From: Rhizobacter sp964253025
Lineage (GTDB): Bacteria > Pseudomonadota > Gammaproteobacteria > Burkholderiales > Burkholderiaceae_C
Assembly: GCF_964253025.1 (NCBI RefSeq)
Contig: NZ_CAXUQC020000001.1
Span: 4,154,001 to 4,218,000, forward strand
Direction of reading: 5' to 3'
Length of the DNA: 64,000 nucleotides
A program made the translations under genes and the position numbers. The notes under the pieces are model-generated. The model made no database searches. It was not told where the DNA came from and saw nothing but the letters and a program-made list of their open reading frames with translations. Shown here one piece after another: positions 9,677 through 17,182 of this stretch; the stretch's first letter is position 1; the number at the start of each line of letters is the position of its first letter.

Positions 9677-11551
9677 TCAGATCTCGATCTTCGAGCCCAG
9701 TTCGACCACCCGGTTCGTGGGCAGGCTGAGGAAGTCGGCCGCGCCGCTCGCGTTGTGGTGCATGCTGGCGAACATCTTCTCGCGCCACATGACCATGTCC
9801 TGGCCGAGGGTCGGAATGACGATGTCGCGGGACAGGAAGTACGAGGTCTCCATCTCGTCAAGGCGCACGCCGCGGCCGCGCAGCAGGTTCAGGGCCTCGG
9901 GTACGTCCGGGTCGTTCTTGAAGCCGAAGTGCAGCGTGACCTGCCAGCAGTCATGGCCAAGCGGCTTCATCTCGACGCGGCGGTCGAAGCCGATCCAGGG
10001 CACCTCATGGTGCTTCACGTGCACGAACACGTTGGTCTCGTGCAGCACCTTGTTGTGCTTCAGGTTGTGCAGCAGTGCGTTGGGCGCGAGGCCCTGTTCG
10101 CTCACCATGAACACCGCGGTGCCGGCGACCCGCAGGGGCGGGCTGAGGAACACGGCCTCGAGGAAGCTCTCGAGTTCGATGGCGTCGTCGCGCAGCCGCT
10201 CGCGCATGAGCTGCCGGCCCTGCTTCCAGGTCATCATCAAGGTGAACATCACGCCCCCGATCATCAGCGGGAACCAGCCGCCGTCGAAGATCTTGACGAT
10301 GTTCGCGGCGAAGAAGACGGCGTCGACCACGAAGAAGAAGCCGGTCGCCGCGACGCACACCAGCCAGGGCAGCTTCCAGCCGTAGCGGATCACGAAGAAG
10401 GTCATCGTGGTGGTGATGAGCATGTCCACCGTGACCGCGATCCCGTAGGCACCCGCCAGGCGGCTGCTGGAGCCGAACAGCACCACGGCGAAGACGATGC
10501 AGACGAACAACCCCCAGTTCACCACCGGCACATAGACCTGTCCCGCCTCCTTCACCGAGGTGTGCTGGATCTGCATGCGGGGAAGGTAGCCGAGCTGGAT
10601 GGCCTGCTTGGTGATGGAGAAGGCGGCCGTGATCAGGGCCTGCGAGGCGATCACCGTGGCGCAAGTGGCCAGCGCGATGAGGGGGTACAGCGCCCACTGC
10701 GGTGCCATCTCGTAGAACGGGTTGTTCACGTTTTCCGGGTGCTGGAGCAGCAGTGCGCCCTGGCCGAAGTAGTTCAGGACCAGCGCCGGCATGGCCAGCG
10801 AAAACCAGGCGACCCGGATCGGGCGCTTGCCGAAGTGCCCCATGTCGGCATACAGCGCCTCGGCCCCGGTGACGCACAGGACCAGCGCGCCGAGTGCGAT
10901 GAACGAGGTTCCGGGGTGGTTGACGAGGAACCCGATCGCGTGGCCCGGGCTCAGCGCGCGCAGCACGTCGGGGTTCTCGGCGATGTGCTGCACCCCCAGC
11001 AAGGCGAGCACCAGGAACCACAGGACCATCACCGGGCCGAAGAACCGGCCGACGTGCGCGGTGCCGTGGCGCTGCACGAGGAAGAGGGCCGCCAGCACCA
11101 GCAGGGTCACCGGCACCACGTAGCGGTGCAGCCCGGGAGCCGCGACCTCGAGGCCTTCGACCGCGGACAGCACCGAGATGGCAGGCGTGATGACGCCATC
11201 GCCGAAGAAGATCGCCGTGCCGAAGATGCCGACGAGCAGCAGGCGGTTGCGCAAGACGGGCCGGTCAGCCACTGCCGTGGAGGCCAGCGCGAGCATGGCG
11301 ATCAGGCCACCCTCGCCGTTGTTGTCGGCCCGCAGGATGAGCACCACGTATTTCAACGAGACGATGACCGTGAGTGCCCAGAAGGCGAGCGAAAGCACGC
11401 CAAGGATGCTCTCCTCGCTGAGCGGCACCCGGCCGTGAGCGAACACTTCCTTCAGTGCATACAGCGGACTGGTGCCGATGTCGCCGTAGACGACACCGAT
11501 CGCCCCGAGCGTGAGTGCCGCCAGGCTGGAATTCGGACGCGGCTGGGTCAC
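9677..11551 (-). CDS. kup: Low-affinity potassium transport protein Kup
   Basis: A polytopic inner-membrane K+ uptake protein of the KUP/HAK family. The family hallmark GAIGVVYGDIGTSPLYALKEVF is at the N-terminus and about 12 membrane segments follow. A cytoplasmic C-terminal domain of about 170 residues (from VSEQGLAPNALLHNLKHNKVLHE to the end) matches the family. Starting at the GTG at 11551 gives 624 residues, close to E. coli Kup (622). A GTG at 11611 would add 20 residues unlike the family. No Shine-Dalgarno precedes 11551, but a short ORF (ATG 11604) ends in a TGA that overlaps this GTG, so coupled translation is possible. It lies between gshA and gshB. Confidence 0.88.
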   Translation of the reverse strand: MTQPRPNSSLAALTLGAIGVVYGDIGTSPLYALKEVFAHGRVPLSEESILGVLSLAFWALTVIVSLKYVVLILRADNNGEGGLIAMLALASTAVADRPVLRNRLLLVGIFGTAIFFGDGVITPAISVLSAVEGLEVAAPGLHRYVVPVTLLVLAALFLVQRHGTAHVGRFFGPVMVLWFLVLALLGVQHIAENPDVLRALSPGHAIGFLVNHPGTSFIALGALVLCVTGAEALYADMGHFGKRPIRVAWFSLAMPALVLNYFGQGALLLQHPENVNNPFYEMAPQWALYPLIALATCATVIASQALITAAFSITKQAIQLGYLPRMQIQHTSVKEAGQVYVPVVNWGLFVCIVFAVVLFGSSSRLAGAYGIAVTVDMLITTTMTFFVIRYGWKLPWLVCVAATGFFFVVDAVFFAANIVKIFDGGWFPLMIGGVMFTLMMTWKQGRQLMRERLRDDAIELESFLEAVFLSPPLRVAGTAVFMVSEQGLAPNALLHNLKHNKVLHETNVFVHVKHHEVPWIGFDRRVEMKPLGHDCWQVTLHFGFKNDPDVPEALNLLRGRGVRLDEMETSYFLSRDIVIPTLGQDMVMWREKMFASMHHNASGAADFLSLPTNRVVELGSKIEI

Positions 11552-11604
11552 GAGGAGTCGCGGCCGGCCAGGCGGCGCGAGTTCAGGGAACGGGAGAGGG
11601 CCAT
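11548..11604 (-). other. Possible 18-codon upstream ORF coupled to kup
   Basis: ATG at 11604 opens a frame of 18 residues (M-A-L-S-R-S-L-N-S-R-R-L-A-G-R-D-S-S) whose TGA overlaps the putative GTG start of kup (GTGA). The peptide is arginine/serine-rich and has no recognised function. Its ribosome-binding site is weak (CAGGTG). It may only serve coupling, or it may be chance. Confidence 0.3.
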
Positions 11605-11627
11605 GGTGCACCTGTGGAAAAGAGCTT

Positions 11628-11640
11628 GTTGCAATGCAAC
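11628..11640. promoter_or_regulatory. 13-bp palindrome between gshA and kup
   Basis: GTTGCAATGCAAC is symmetric apart from its central base. It sits in the 114-bp gap between the gshA stop and the kup start and could be an operator for kup. No binding protein is implied by the neighbours. Confidence 0.35.
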
Positions 11641-11665
11641 ACGGCGCATCTTGCCCGAGGCCGAC

Positions 11666-12961
11666 TTATTCGTAAACCTCGGCGTCCGGGTCCGTGGCCT
11701 CGAGCTCATAGCTTGCCGCCAGCATCGCCAGGCGAGCGATCACCCCATACATGTAGAAGCGGTTGGGCGCGCTCGCGCCCGGTTTGCTGCCCGGCTTGGG
11801 CAGCTGGTTCGACTCCGCGAACGCCAGCGGCGCGAAGACCGCACCCGGGGAATTGAGGTTCTCGTCCACGCCCCGCTCGGCGTTCACGCGGTAGAAGCCG
11901 CCCACCACGTAGCGGTCGATCATGTACACCACCGGTTCGGCGACGGCGTCGTTGACCCGCTCGTACGTCGGCACTCCCTCCTGGAGGATGACCTCGCTCA
12001 CCTCCTGGCCGTCCTTGATGACGCTCATCTTGTTGCGCGTCTTGCGGTTCAGGTCGACCAGTTCCTTCGGGTCGCGCACGGTCATGATGCCCATGCCGTA
12101 GGTGCCGGCGTCGGCCTTCACGATCAGGAAGGGCTTCTCCTGGATGCCGTATTCCTTGTGCTTGCGGCGGATCTTGGCAAGCAGGGCCTCGGCCTGGGTG
12201 GCCAGTGCGTCCTCGCCCTCGCCGGTGGTGAAGTTGATCTTCTCCCCGCGCGCGAACATCGGGTTGATGAGCCACGGGTCCATGCCCAGCAGCTTGGCAA
12301 ACTTCTTCGCCACCTCTTCATAGGCCTGGAAGTGATTGGTCTTGCGGCGCAGCGCCCAGCCGGCGTGCAGCGGCGGCAGCAGGTACTGCTCGTGCAGGCC
12401 CTCGAGCACCTTGGGGATGCCGGCCGACAGGTCGTTGTTGAGCAGGATCGTGCAGGGATCGAAGTCCTTCAGCCCGAGGCGACCCCGGGTGCGCACCAGC
12501 GGTTCGAGCGTCAGGGCGGACCCGTCCGGCAGGTTGATGTCGGTCGGGCGTTCGATGCTCTCGTCGAGCGTTCCCAGGCGCACATTGAGCCCCGCCTGGT
12601 GGAAGATCTGCATCAGCCGGGCGACATTGGCCAGGTAGAAGGTGTTGCGGGTGTGCTTCTCCGGGATCAGCAGCAGGTTCTTGGCTTCGGGGCAGATCTT
12701 CTCGATCGCCGCCATGGCCGCCTGAACGGCCAGCGGCAGCATCTCGGTCGTCAGGTTGTTGAAGCCGCCAGGGAAGAGATTGGTGTCGACCGGGGCCAGC
12801 TTGTAGCCGGCGTTGCGCACGTCCACCGAGGTGTAGAAGGGCGGCGTGTGCTCCATCCATTCGAGGCGGAACCAGCGCTCGATGGCCGGCAGCGACTCCA
12901 GGATGCGCTGCTCGAGTTCATTGATCGGGCCGTTGAGGGCAGTGATGAGGTGAGGAACCAT
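11666..12961 (-). CDS. gshA: Glutamate--cysteine ligase, proteobacterial (Acidithiobacillus-type) GshA family
   Basis: A 431-residue protein that starts MVPHLITALNGPINELEQRI and continues with FRLEWMEHTPPFYTSVDVRNAGYKLAPVDTNLFPGGFNNL. That block is characteristic of the GshA family first defined in Acidithiobacillus and common in betaproteobacteria; it is unrelated in sequence to E. coli GshA. It catalyses the first step of glutathione synthesis, glutamate plus cysteine. An ATP-grasp-like region is seen in FLIVKADAGTYGMGIMTV. Start 12961 was taken because the residues upstream are low-complexity and unlike the family. It heads the leftward gshA-kup-gshB cluster. Confidence 0.92.
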   Translation of the reverse strand: MVPHLITALNGPINELEQRILESLPAIERWFRLEWMEHTPPFYTSVDVRNAGYKLAPVDTNLFPGGFNNLTTEMLPLAVQAAMAAIEKICPEAKNLLLIPEKHTRNTFYLANVARLMQIFHQAGLNVRLGTLDESIERPTDINLPDGSALTLEPLVRTRGRLGLKDFDPCTILLNNDLSAGIPKVLEGLHEQYLLPPLHAGWALRRKTNHFQAYEEVAKKFAKLLGMDPWLINPMFARGEKINFTTGEGEDALATQAEALLAKIRRKHKEYGIQEKPFLIVKADAGTYGMGIMTVRDPKELVDLNRKTRNKMSVIKDGQEVSEVILQEGVPTYERVNDAVAEPVVYMIDRYVVGGFYRVNAERGVDENLNSPGAVFAPLAFAESNQLPKPGSKPGASAPNRFYMYGVIARLAMLAASYELEATDPDAEVYE

Positions 12962-13055
12962 GGAAAGCCCGAAGGACGCGTAATGGCACGATTCTAGGCA
13001 TCTGGGGGCAAACGGGCCGCCCGCAAGATGGCGCCGGTTGTCGCGCTCCGGACGG

Positions 13056-13083
13056 GCAAAGGCCACCCGAGGGTGGCCTTTGC
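13056..13083 (-). terminator. Hairpin terminator downstream of amt
   Basis: GCAAAGGCCACCC and GGGTGGCCTTTGC are perfect 13-bp arms with a 2-nt GA between them, about 47 nt past the amt stop. The U-tract is short (TTTG). It is the likely end of the porin-glnK-amt operon and could also work for the opposite strand. Confidence 0.7.
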
Positions 13084-13129
13084 GACTGCTGGCCGGCGGC
13101 CCGCGAAGGCCGCCGGAGAAAGCAGGGAC

Positions 13130-14653
13130 TTACTTGTGGTACGCGGTCTCACCGTGGGCCGAGATGTCGAGACCCTCGCGCTCCTCTTCTTCCGTCACGC
13201 GCAACCCGATGACCAGGTCAACGAGCTTGAAGGCGATGAAGGACACCACAGCCGACCAGACCACCGTGATGAGCACGGCCTTGAGCTGGATCCAGACCTG
13301 CACGCCGATCGAGTTGGAGGTGATCGTTGCCGTCACCCAGTCGCCGACCAGTCCGGGGCCACCCAGCGCCTGGTTGTTGAAGACGCCCGTCAGCAGTGCA
13401 CCGACGATGCCGCCGACGCCGTGCACGCCGAAGACGTCGAGGGAGTCGTCCGCACCCAGCATGCGCTTCAGGCCGTTCACGCCCCAGAGGCAGGCGAAGC
13501 CGGCCACGAAGCCGATCACCAGGCCGCCCATCAGGCCGACGTTGCCGGCGGCCGGCGTGATGGCCACGAGGCCGGCGACCGCCCCGGAAGCTGCGCCCAG
13601 CATGGAAGCCTTGCCCTTGAGCAGTGCCTCGCCGATGCACCAGGCCAGCACGGCTGCGGCCGTGGCACCCAGGGTGTTCATGAAGGCGAGCACGGCGCTG
13701 TTGCCGGCTTCAAGGGCAGAGCCCGCGTTGAAGCCGAACCAGCCCACCCACAGCAGCGAGGCCCCGACCATGGTCAGCGTCAGCGAGTGCGGGGTGAAGG
13801 CTTCGCGGCCATAGCCGACGCGCTTGCCGATCACGAAGGCACCCACGAGGCCCGCCACGGCGGCGTTGATGTGCACCACGGTGCCGCCCGCGAAGTCCAG
13901 CGCCCCCATCTGCCACAGGAAGCCGGCCTTGCCATTCATCTCGTCGACCACCGCAGCCGACGTGTAGGCGTCCGGACCCATCCAGTACCACACCATGTGG
14001 GCGATCGGCGCGTAGCTGAAGGTGAACCACAGCACCATGAAGGCGAGCACGGCGGAGAACTTGATGCGCTCGGCAAAGGCGCCGACGATCAGGCAGCAGG
14101 TGATGCCGGCGAAGGTGGCCTGGAAGGCGGCGAACAGCAGCTCGGGGATGTAGACGCCCTTGCTGAATGTCGCGCCCATGGCGAAGGTGCCGGTGGCCGG
14201 GTCGAAGATGCCCTTCATGAACAGGCGATCGAGGCCGCCGATGAAGGCGTTGCCCTCGGTGAAGGCCAGGCTGTAGCCATAGACCATCCACAGGACGACC
14301 ACCATCGAGAAGGTGACGAAGACCTGCATCAGCACCGACAGCATGTTCTTGCTGCGCACGAGGCCGCCATAGAAGAGCGCCAGGCCCGGGATGGTCATCA
14401 TGATGACGAGCAGCGTGGCCACGATGATCCAGGCCACGTCGCCCTTGTCGGGCACCGGGGCGGCGGCGGCAGGTGCCGCGGCGGGCGCGGCTTCAGCCGC
14501 GGCCGTGGTCACCGCGGCCGGCTCTGCGGCAGCCGGAGCGACCACCGAGGCAGCGGCCTCCGGGGCCGAGGCGGCGGCGTCCTGTGCGAGGACTCCGCCA
14601 GAAAAGCCCAGGACCGTCAGGCCCAGGACGAGGGAAGCGATCAGTTTTTTCAT
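13130..14653 (-). CDS. amt: Ammonium transporter with N-terminal signal and Ala-rich linker
   Basis: A 507-residue Amt/MEP channel protein. A signal peptide (MKKLIASLVLGLTVLGFSGGVLAQ) is followed by an unusual alanine/proline/glutamate-rich linker of about 45 residues, then the 11-helix core starting KGDVAWIIVATLLVIMMTIPGLALFYGGLVRSKN. Core signatures include FGFNAGSAL, GASSGAVAGL-like AASGAVAGLVAITPAAG, and DVFGVHGVGGIVGALLTG with the pore histidine region. The C-terminal tail (RVTEEEEREGLDISAHGETAYHK) is the GlnK-interacting tail. It follows glnK by 19 nt, the conserved glnK-amt pair. GlnK blocks the channel when nitrogen is ample. The operon is predicted to be NtrC/sigma-54 controlled. Confidence 0.95.
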   Translation of the reverse strand: MKKLIASLVLGLTVLGFSGGVLAQDAAASAPEAAASVVAPAAAEPAAVTTAAAEAAPAAAPAAAAPVPDKGDVAWIIVATLLVIMMTIPGLALFYGGLVRSKNMLSVLMQVFVTFSMVVVLWMVYGYSLAFTEGNAFIGGLDRLFMKGIFDPATGTFAMGATFSKGVYIPELLFAAFQATFAGITCCLIVGAFAERIKFSAVLAFMVLWFTFSYAPIAHMVWYWMGPDAYTSAAVVDEMNGKAGFLWQMGALDFAGGTVVHINAAVAGLVGAFVIGKRVGYGREAFTPHSLTLTMVGASLLWVGWFGFNAGSALEAGNSAVLAFMNTLGATAAAVLAWCIGEALLKGKASMLGAASGAVAGLVAITPAAGNVGLMGGLVIGFVAGFACLWGVNGLKRMLGADDSLDVFGVHGVGGIVGALLTGVFNNQALGGPGLVGDWVTATITSNSIGVQVWIQLKAVLITVVWSAVVSFIAFKLVDLVIGLRVTEEEEREGLDISAHGETAYHK

Positions 14654-14672
14654 GGTTGTCTTTCCGATGCCG

Positions 14673-15011
14673 TCACAGGGCATCCTTGCCGGTCTCGCCG
14701 GTGCGGATGCGAACCACTTGTTCGAGCGGCGAGACGAAGATCTTGCCGTCGCCGATCTTGCCGGTGCGCGCGGCGCCTTCGATGGCCTCGATCACCCGAT
14801 CGATCAGGCCGTCGTCGACGGCCGCTTCGATCTTGACCTTGGGCAGGAAGTCGACGACGTACTCCGCGCCGCGATAGAGCTCGGTATGGCCCTTCTGGCG
14901 GCCGAAGCCCTTCACCTCCGTCACCGTGATGCCCTGGACGCCGATGGCGCTGAGGGCTTCGCGGACCTCGTCAAGCTTGAACGGCTTGACGATGGCAGTC
15001 ACCATCTTCAT
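14673..15011 (-). CDS. glnK: P-II nitrogen regulatory protein
   Basis: A 112-residue P-II protein, the family's standard length. It has the T-loop KGFGRQKGHTELYRGAEYVVDFLPK with the uridylylation tyrosine at residue 51, the B-loop ARTGKIGDGKIFV and the C-loop RIRTGETG. P-II trimers bind 2-oxoglutarate, ATP and ADP and report nitrogen status; the amt-linked paralogue is GlnK by convention. A good AAGGAG ribosome-binding site precedes the ATG. It lies between the TorF-like porin gene and amt in one leftward operon. Confidence 0.95.
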   Translation of the reverse strand: MKMVTAIVKPFKLDEVREALSAIGVQGITVTEVKGFGRQKGHTELYRGAEYVVDFLPKVKIEAAVDDGLIDRVIEAIEGAARTGKIGDGKIFVSPLEQVVRIRTGETGKDAL

Positions 15012-15056
15012 GGGATTCTCCTTGTTTGCAGCTGTGTCCGAACCGGGTTCGCTCGC

Positions 15057-15767
15057 TCACATGGCCTTGGTGAGCGAGAGGATGAAGCGGCCCTTGTTGG
15101 CATCGCCCCAGGCATCCTTCTTCGTTGCCCCGACGTATGCACCGGCGAGGGAGAAGCCGGTGCCGAGGTCGTAGGTCGCGCCGAACTTGTAGTCGATGAA
15201 GCTCGGGACACCGTGGATGTCCTTGGTGTCGCTCGTGAGGCGCGTGCCGCCGATGTGGCCGTTCAACGTGACGCCCTTGACCACTTCGTAGTTGGCGGAC
15301 AGGTCGCCATAGAGCGTGCCGCGACCTTCCTCGAGGCCGAAGTAGCGCTTCGATGCGGTGTAGGAAAGCTTGGCGGTGATGAAGCTCCAGGAGATGCCAC
15401 CATAGATCTCGGTGGTGTTGCCGGTCGAGAACTGCGGGTACTGGTAGCGCAGCACACCCACGTCAAAGCCGATGTCGGGAGTGATCTGGCCCTTGTAGCC
15501 ACCGTAGACGTCCATCTCGATGTCCGACCCGTCGACGAAGCCGATGCTGGAGTTCCAGTTGCCGATGTAGAAGCCGTTGGATGCGTAGTCGAATCCGCCC
15601 TGGATCGCGGGCACGACGGTCTTGTCGGCGCGGCTCTGATCCTGGCCGCGGTACTTGTACTTGGTGGTCAGCGTCACATTGGAGGTGACCGCCGGCGCGT
15701 CGGCTGCCTGAGCGGCGGCGCCGATCAGCGTGCTGAGAACCGACAGGCAGACAAGCGTTTTCTTCAT
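15057..15767 (-). CDS. TorF-family putative outer-membrane porin (nitrogen operon)
   Basis: A 236-residue secreted protein with signal peptide MKKTLVCLSVLSTLIGAAAQA and then a beta-rich sequence with alternating aromatic residues (VTLTTKYKYRGQDQSR, FYIGNWNSSIGF, YGGISWSF, YDLGTGFSLAGAYVGAT). It matches the TIGR02001/TorF group of small outer-membrane proteins. A GGAG ribosome-binding site lies 6 nt before ATG 15767. It is the first gene of the glnK-amt operon, which suggests a role in letting a nitrogen source through the outer membrane; that role is inferred only from position. Confidence 0.82.
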   Translation of the reverse strand: MKKTLVCLSVLSTLIGAAAQAADAPAVTSNVTLTTKYKYRGQDQSRADKTVVPAIQGGFDYASNGFYIGNWNSSIGFVDGSDIEMDVYGGYKGQITPDIGFDVGVLRYQYPQFSTGNTTEIYGGISWSFITAKLSYTASKRYFGLEEGRGTLYGDLSANYEVVKGVTLNGHIGGTRLTSDTKDIHGVPSFIDYKFGATYDLGTGFSLAGAYVGATKKDAWGDANKGRFILSLTKAM

Positions 15768-15810
15768 GGATGGCTCCGTAGGGCAGGTGGTGATTCGGCA
15801 CCGTCCCTTC

Positions 15811-15826
15811 TGCACCTTCTGTGCCA
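15811..15826 (-). promoter_or_regulatory. Sigma-54 (RpoN) promoter of the porin-glnK-amt operon
   Basis: The minus strand reads TGGCACAGAAGGTGCA: TGGCAC, five bases, GTGCA. The RpoN consensus is TGGCAC-N5-TTGCA, so a single position differs and the invariant GG and GC are correctly spaced. The predicted start is near 15800, about 33 nt before the ATG. Confidence 0.8.
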
Positions 15827-15900
15827 AGGGTCGGATTGCGGCCTCCCGCCCCAAAAATGCGGCGTGAGCCACAGGAACGCCCCGCGAGCAAGCATGGGAG

Positions 15901-15915
15901 GCACGCATTCGGTGC
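15901..15915. promoter_or_regulatory. NtrC-type enhancer site
   Basis: GCACGCATTCGGTGC is an inverted repeat GCAC-N7-GTGC, matching the core of the NtrC consensus TGCACC-N5-GGTGCA. It is centred about 108 bp upstream of the predicted sigma-54 start. A second, weaker half-matching site (TGCACCCGTTCGGCCCG) lies at 15954-15970. Confidence 0.65.
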
Positions 15916-15977
15916 CGTCCGTCCGCGCTCGGACCCGCGAAGCCCTCAGTTGGTGCACCCGTTCGGCCCGACGGTGA

Positions 15978-16568
15978 TCAGCCCGGCGGCGCGCTGAAAG
16001 GCCGCACCAGAATGGCCAGGCCCGAGAGCGCCGCCTCGCTGCGACCGTCGACCTGGGCGCGGACAATGGCGCCGTCCACCGCGACGCCGAGGGCCTCGGC
16101 GTCGCGGCGGCGATGGCGCCCGGGCGAGAGCAGGGTCGACAGGACCGTCACCATCTCGGCCTTGTGCCGCGCGGCGATCTCGCGAACGCCGGGCGTGATG
16201 GCCGCCACCTCGTTCACGGCGTTGATGAAGGCACAGCCGCGAAAGTCCGGCGACGAGAACCACTCTCGCAAGGCGGGCGCGATCGCCGCCACGGGCGGCG
16301 CCGCACGGGGCCGATGCCGCTGCAGGGCCTCGGTGAACCAGGCCATCCACGCGACATGGCGGCGCTCGAGGAAGTCGAGCACCAGATCGTTCTTGCTCGG
16401 GAAGTGCCGATAGAAGGTCACCTTGGTGACCCGGGCCTCGGCGATCACACGGTCGATCCCCGTGGCGCGGATGCCCTCGCCATAGAAGAGCCGATGGGCC
16501 GCCGCCACGATCCGGTCCCGCGCGCTGAGCGTCACTGCGGGCCCCAAGTCAGAGGGTGGACTGTTCAT
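15978..16568 (-). CDS. TetR-family transcriptional regulator
   Basis: A 196-residue regulator. The helix-turn-helix occupies about residues 15-65 (SARDRIVAAAHRLFYGEGIRATGIDRVIAEARVTKVTFYRHFPSKNDLV), a classical TetR domain with a 'FYGEG' turn. The C-terminal ligand domain contains RGCAFINAVNE, shared by the TetR subgroup often found next to oxidoreductase or NTF2-like genes. ATG 16568 fits the domain start; the open frame beyond it covers the operators. It is divergent from the SnoaL-like gene, and two almost identical 18-bp palindromes lie between them, so it very probably represses both genes. Confidence 0.9.
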   Translation of the reverse strand: MNSPPSDLGPAVTLSARDRIVAAAHRLFYGEGIRATGIDRVIAEARVTKVTFYRHFPSKNDLVLDFLERRHVAWMAWFTEALQRHRPRAAPPVAAIAPALREWFSSPDFRGCAFINAVNEVAAITPGVREIAARHKAEMVTVLSTLLSPGRHRRRDAEALGVAVDGAIVRAQVDGRSEAALSGLAILVRPFSAPPG

Positions 16569-16577
16569 CACCCGATT

Positions 16578-16595
16578 GTAGACAGACTTGTCTAC
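16578..16595. promoter_or_regulatory. TetR operator 1
   Basis: GTAGACAGACTTGTCTAC has perfect 7-bp arms (GTAGACA/TGTCTAC) around GACT. It lies 10 bp 5' of the tetR start codon. Confidence 0.8.
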
Positions 16596-16614
16596 ATGCC
16601 CTAGATTCCACCAG

Positions 16615-16632
16615 GTAGACAAGTCCGTCTAC
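16615..16632. promoter_or_regulatory. TetR operator 2
   Basis: GTAGACAAGTCCGTCTAC has perfect 6-bp arms. Its reverse complement differs from operator 1 at a single base. The centres are 37 bp apart. It lies 19 bp before the divergent SnoaL-like gene. Confidence 0.8.
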
Positions 16633-16651
16633 CGTCCTCCGGAGCCTACCC

Positions 16652-17119
16652 ATGTCACCTCGCCCTCCCTTGCCGCCGTTCTCCGCTGAATCCGCCCGCC
16701 TCAAGGTGCGTCTGGCGGAGGACGCCTGGAACACCCGCGACCCTGAGCGGGTGGCGCTGGCCTACTCCGTCGACACGCGTTGGCGCAACCGCGCCGAGTT
16801 CGTCAACGGGCGCCCGGAGGTGCAGGCCTTCCTGGCGCGAAAGTGGGTGCGGGAGCTCGACTACCGCCTGGTGAAGTCCTTGTGGGCCTTCACCGGTGAC
16901 CGCATCGCGGTGCGCTTCGCCTATGAGTGGCACGACGACAGCGGCCAGTGGTACCGCAGCCACGGCAACGAGAACTGGGCGTTCGATGCGGACGGCCTCA
17001 TGATCGAGCGCCACGCCAGCATCAACGACCTTCCGATCCGTGCAGCCGAGCGCAAGCTGCTGTGGCCGCTGGGCCGGCGGCCCGATGGCCACGCGGAGCT
17101 CGATGAACTGGGCTGCTGA
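16652..17119 (+). CDS. SnoaL/NTF2-like protein (DUF1348)
   Basis: A 155-residue single-domain protein of the DUF1348 (nuclear transport factor 2-like) family, recognised by KVRLAEDAWNTRDPERVALAYSVDTRWRNR, FLARKWVRELDYRLVKSLWAF, RFAYEWHDDSGQWYRSHGNENWAFD and the C-terminal RHASINDLPI. The cone-shaped fold holds small hydrophobic ligands, but no reaction is known for this family. A GGAG site precedes the ATG. Two TetR operators lie just upstream, so expression probably responds to a small molecule sensed by the divergent TetR protein. Confidence 0.88.
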   Translation: MSPRPPLPPFSAESARLKVRLAEDAWNTRDPERVALAYSVDTRWRNRAEFVNGRPEVQAFLARKWVRELDYRLVKSLWAFTGDRIAVRFAYEWHDDSGQWYRSHGNENWAFDADGLMIERHASINDLPIRAAERKLLWPLGRRPDGHAELDELGC

Positions 17120-17182
17120 GGCCGCCCGAAATCCTGCCCCGTGACGGGTACCGGGCGGGGCCGAAGGCGGCAGACTGCGGCC

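Noticed and set aside
9488..12997. Long uninterrupted reading frame of about 1170 codons on the plus strand
   Set aside because: It lies opposite kup and gshA, which have clear family matches. Its translation is low-complexity (His/Arg/Gln-rich) and typical of antisense frames in high-GC DNA.
16578..16632. Palindromes read as a terminator for a short transcript
   Set aside because: Neither arm is followed by T-runs, and the near-identical pair between divergent genes fits operators better.
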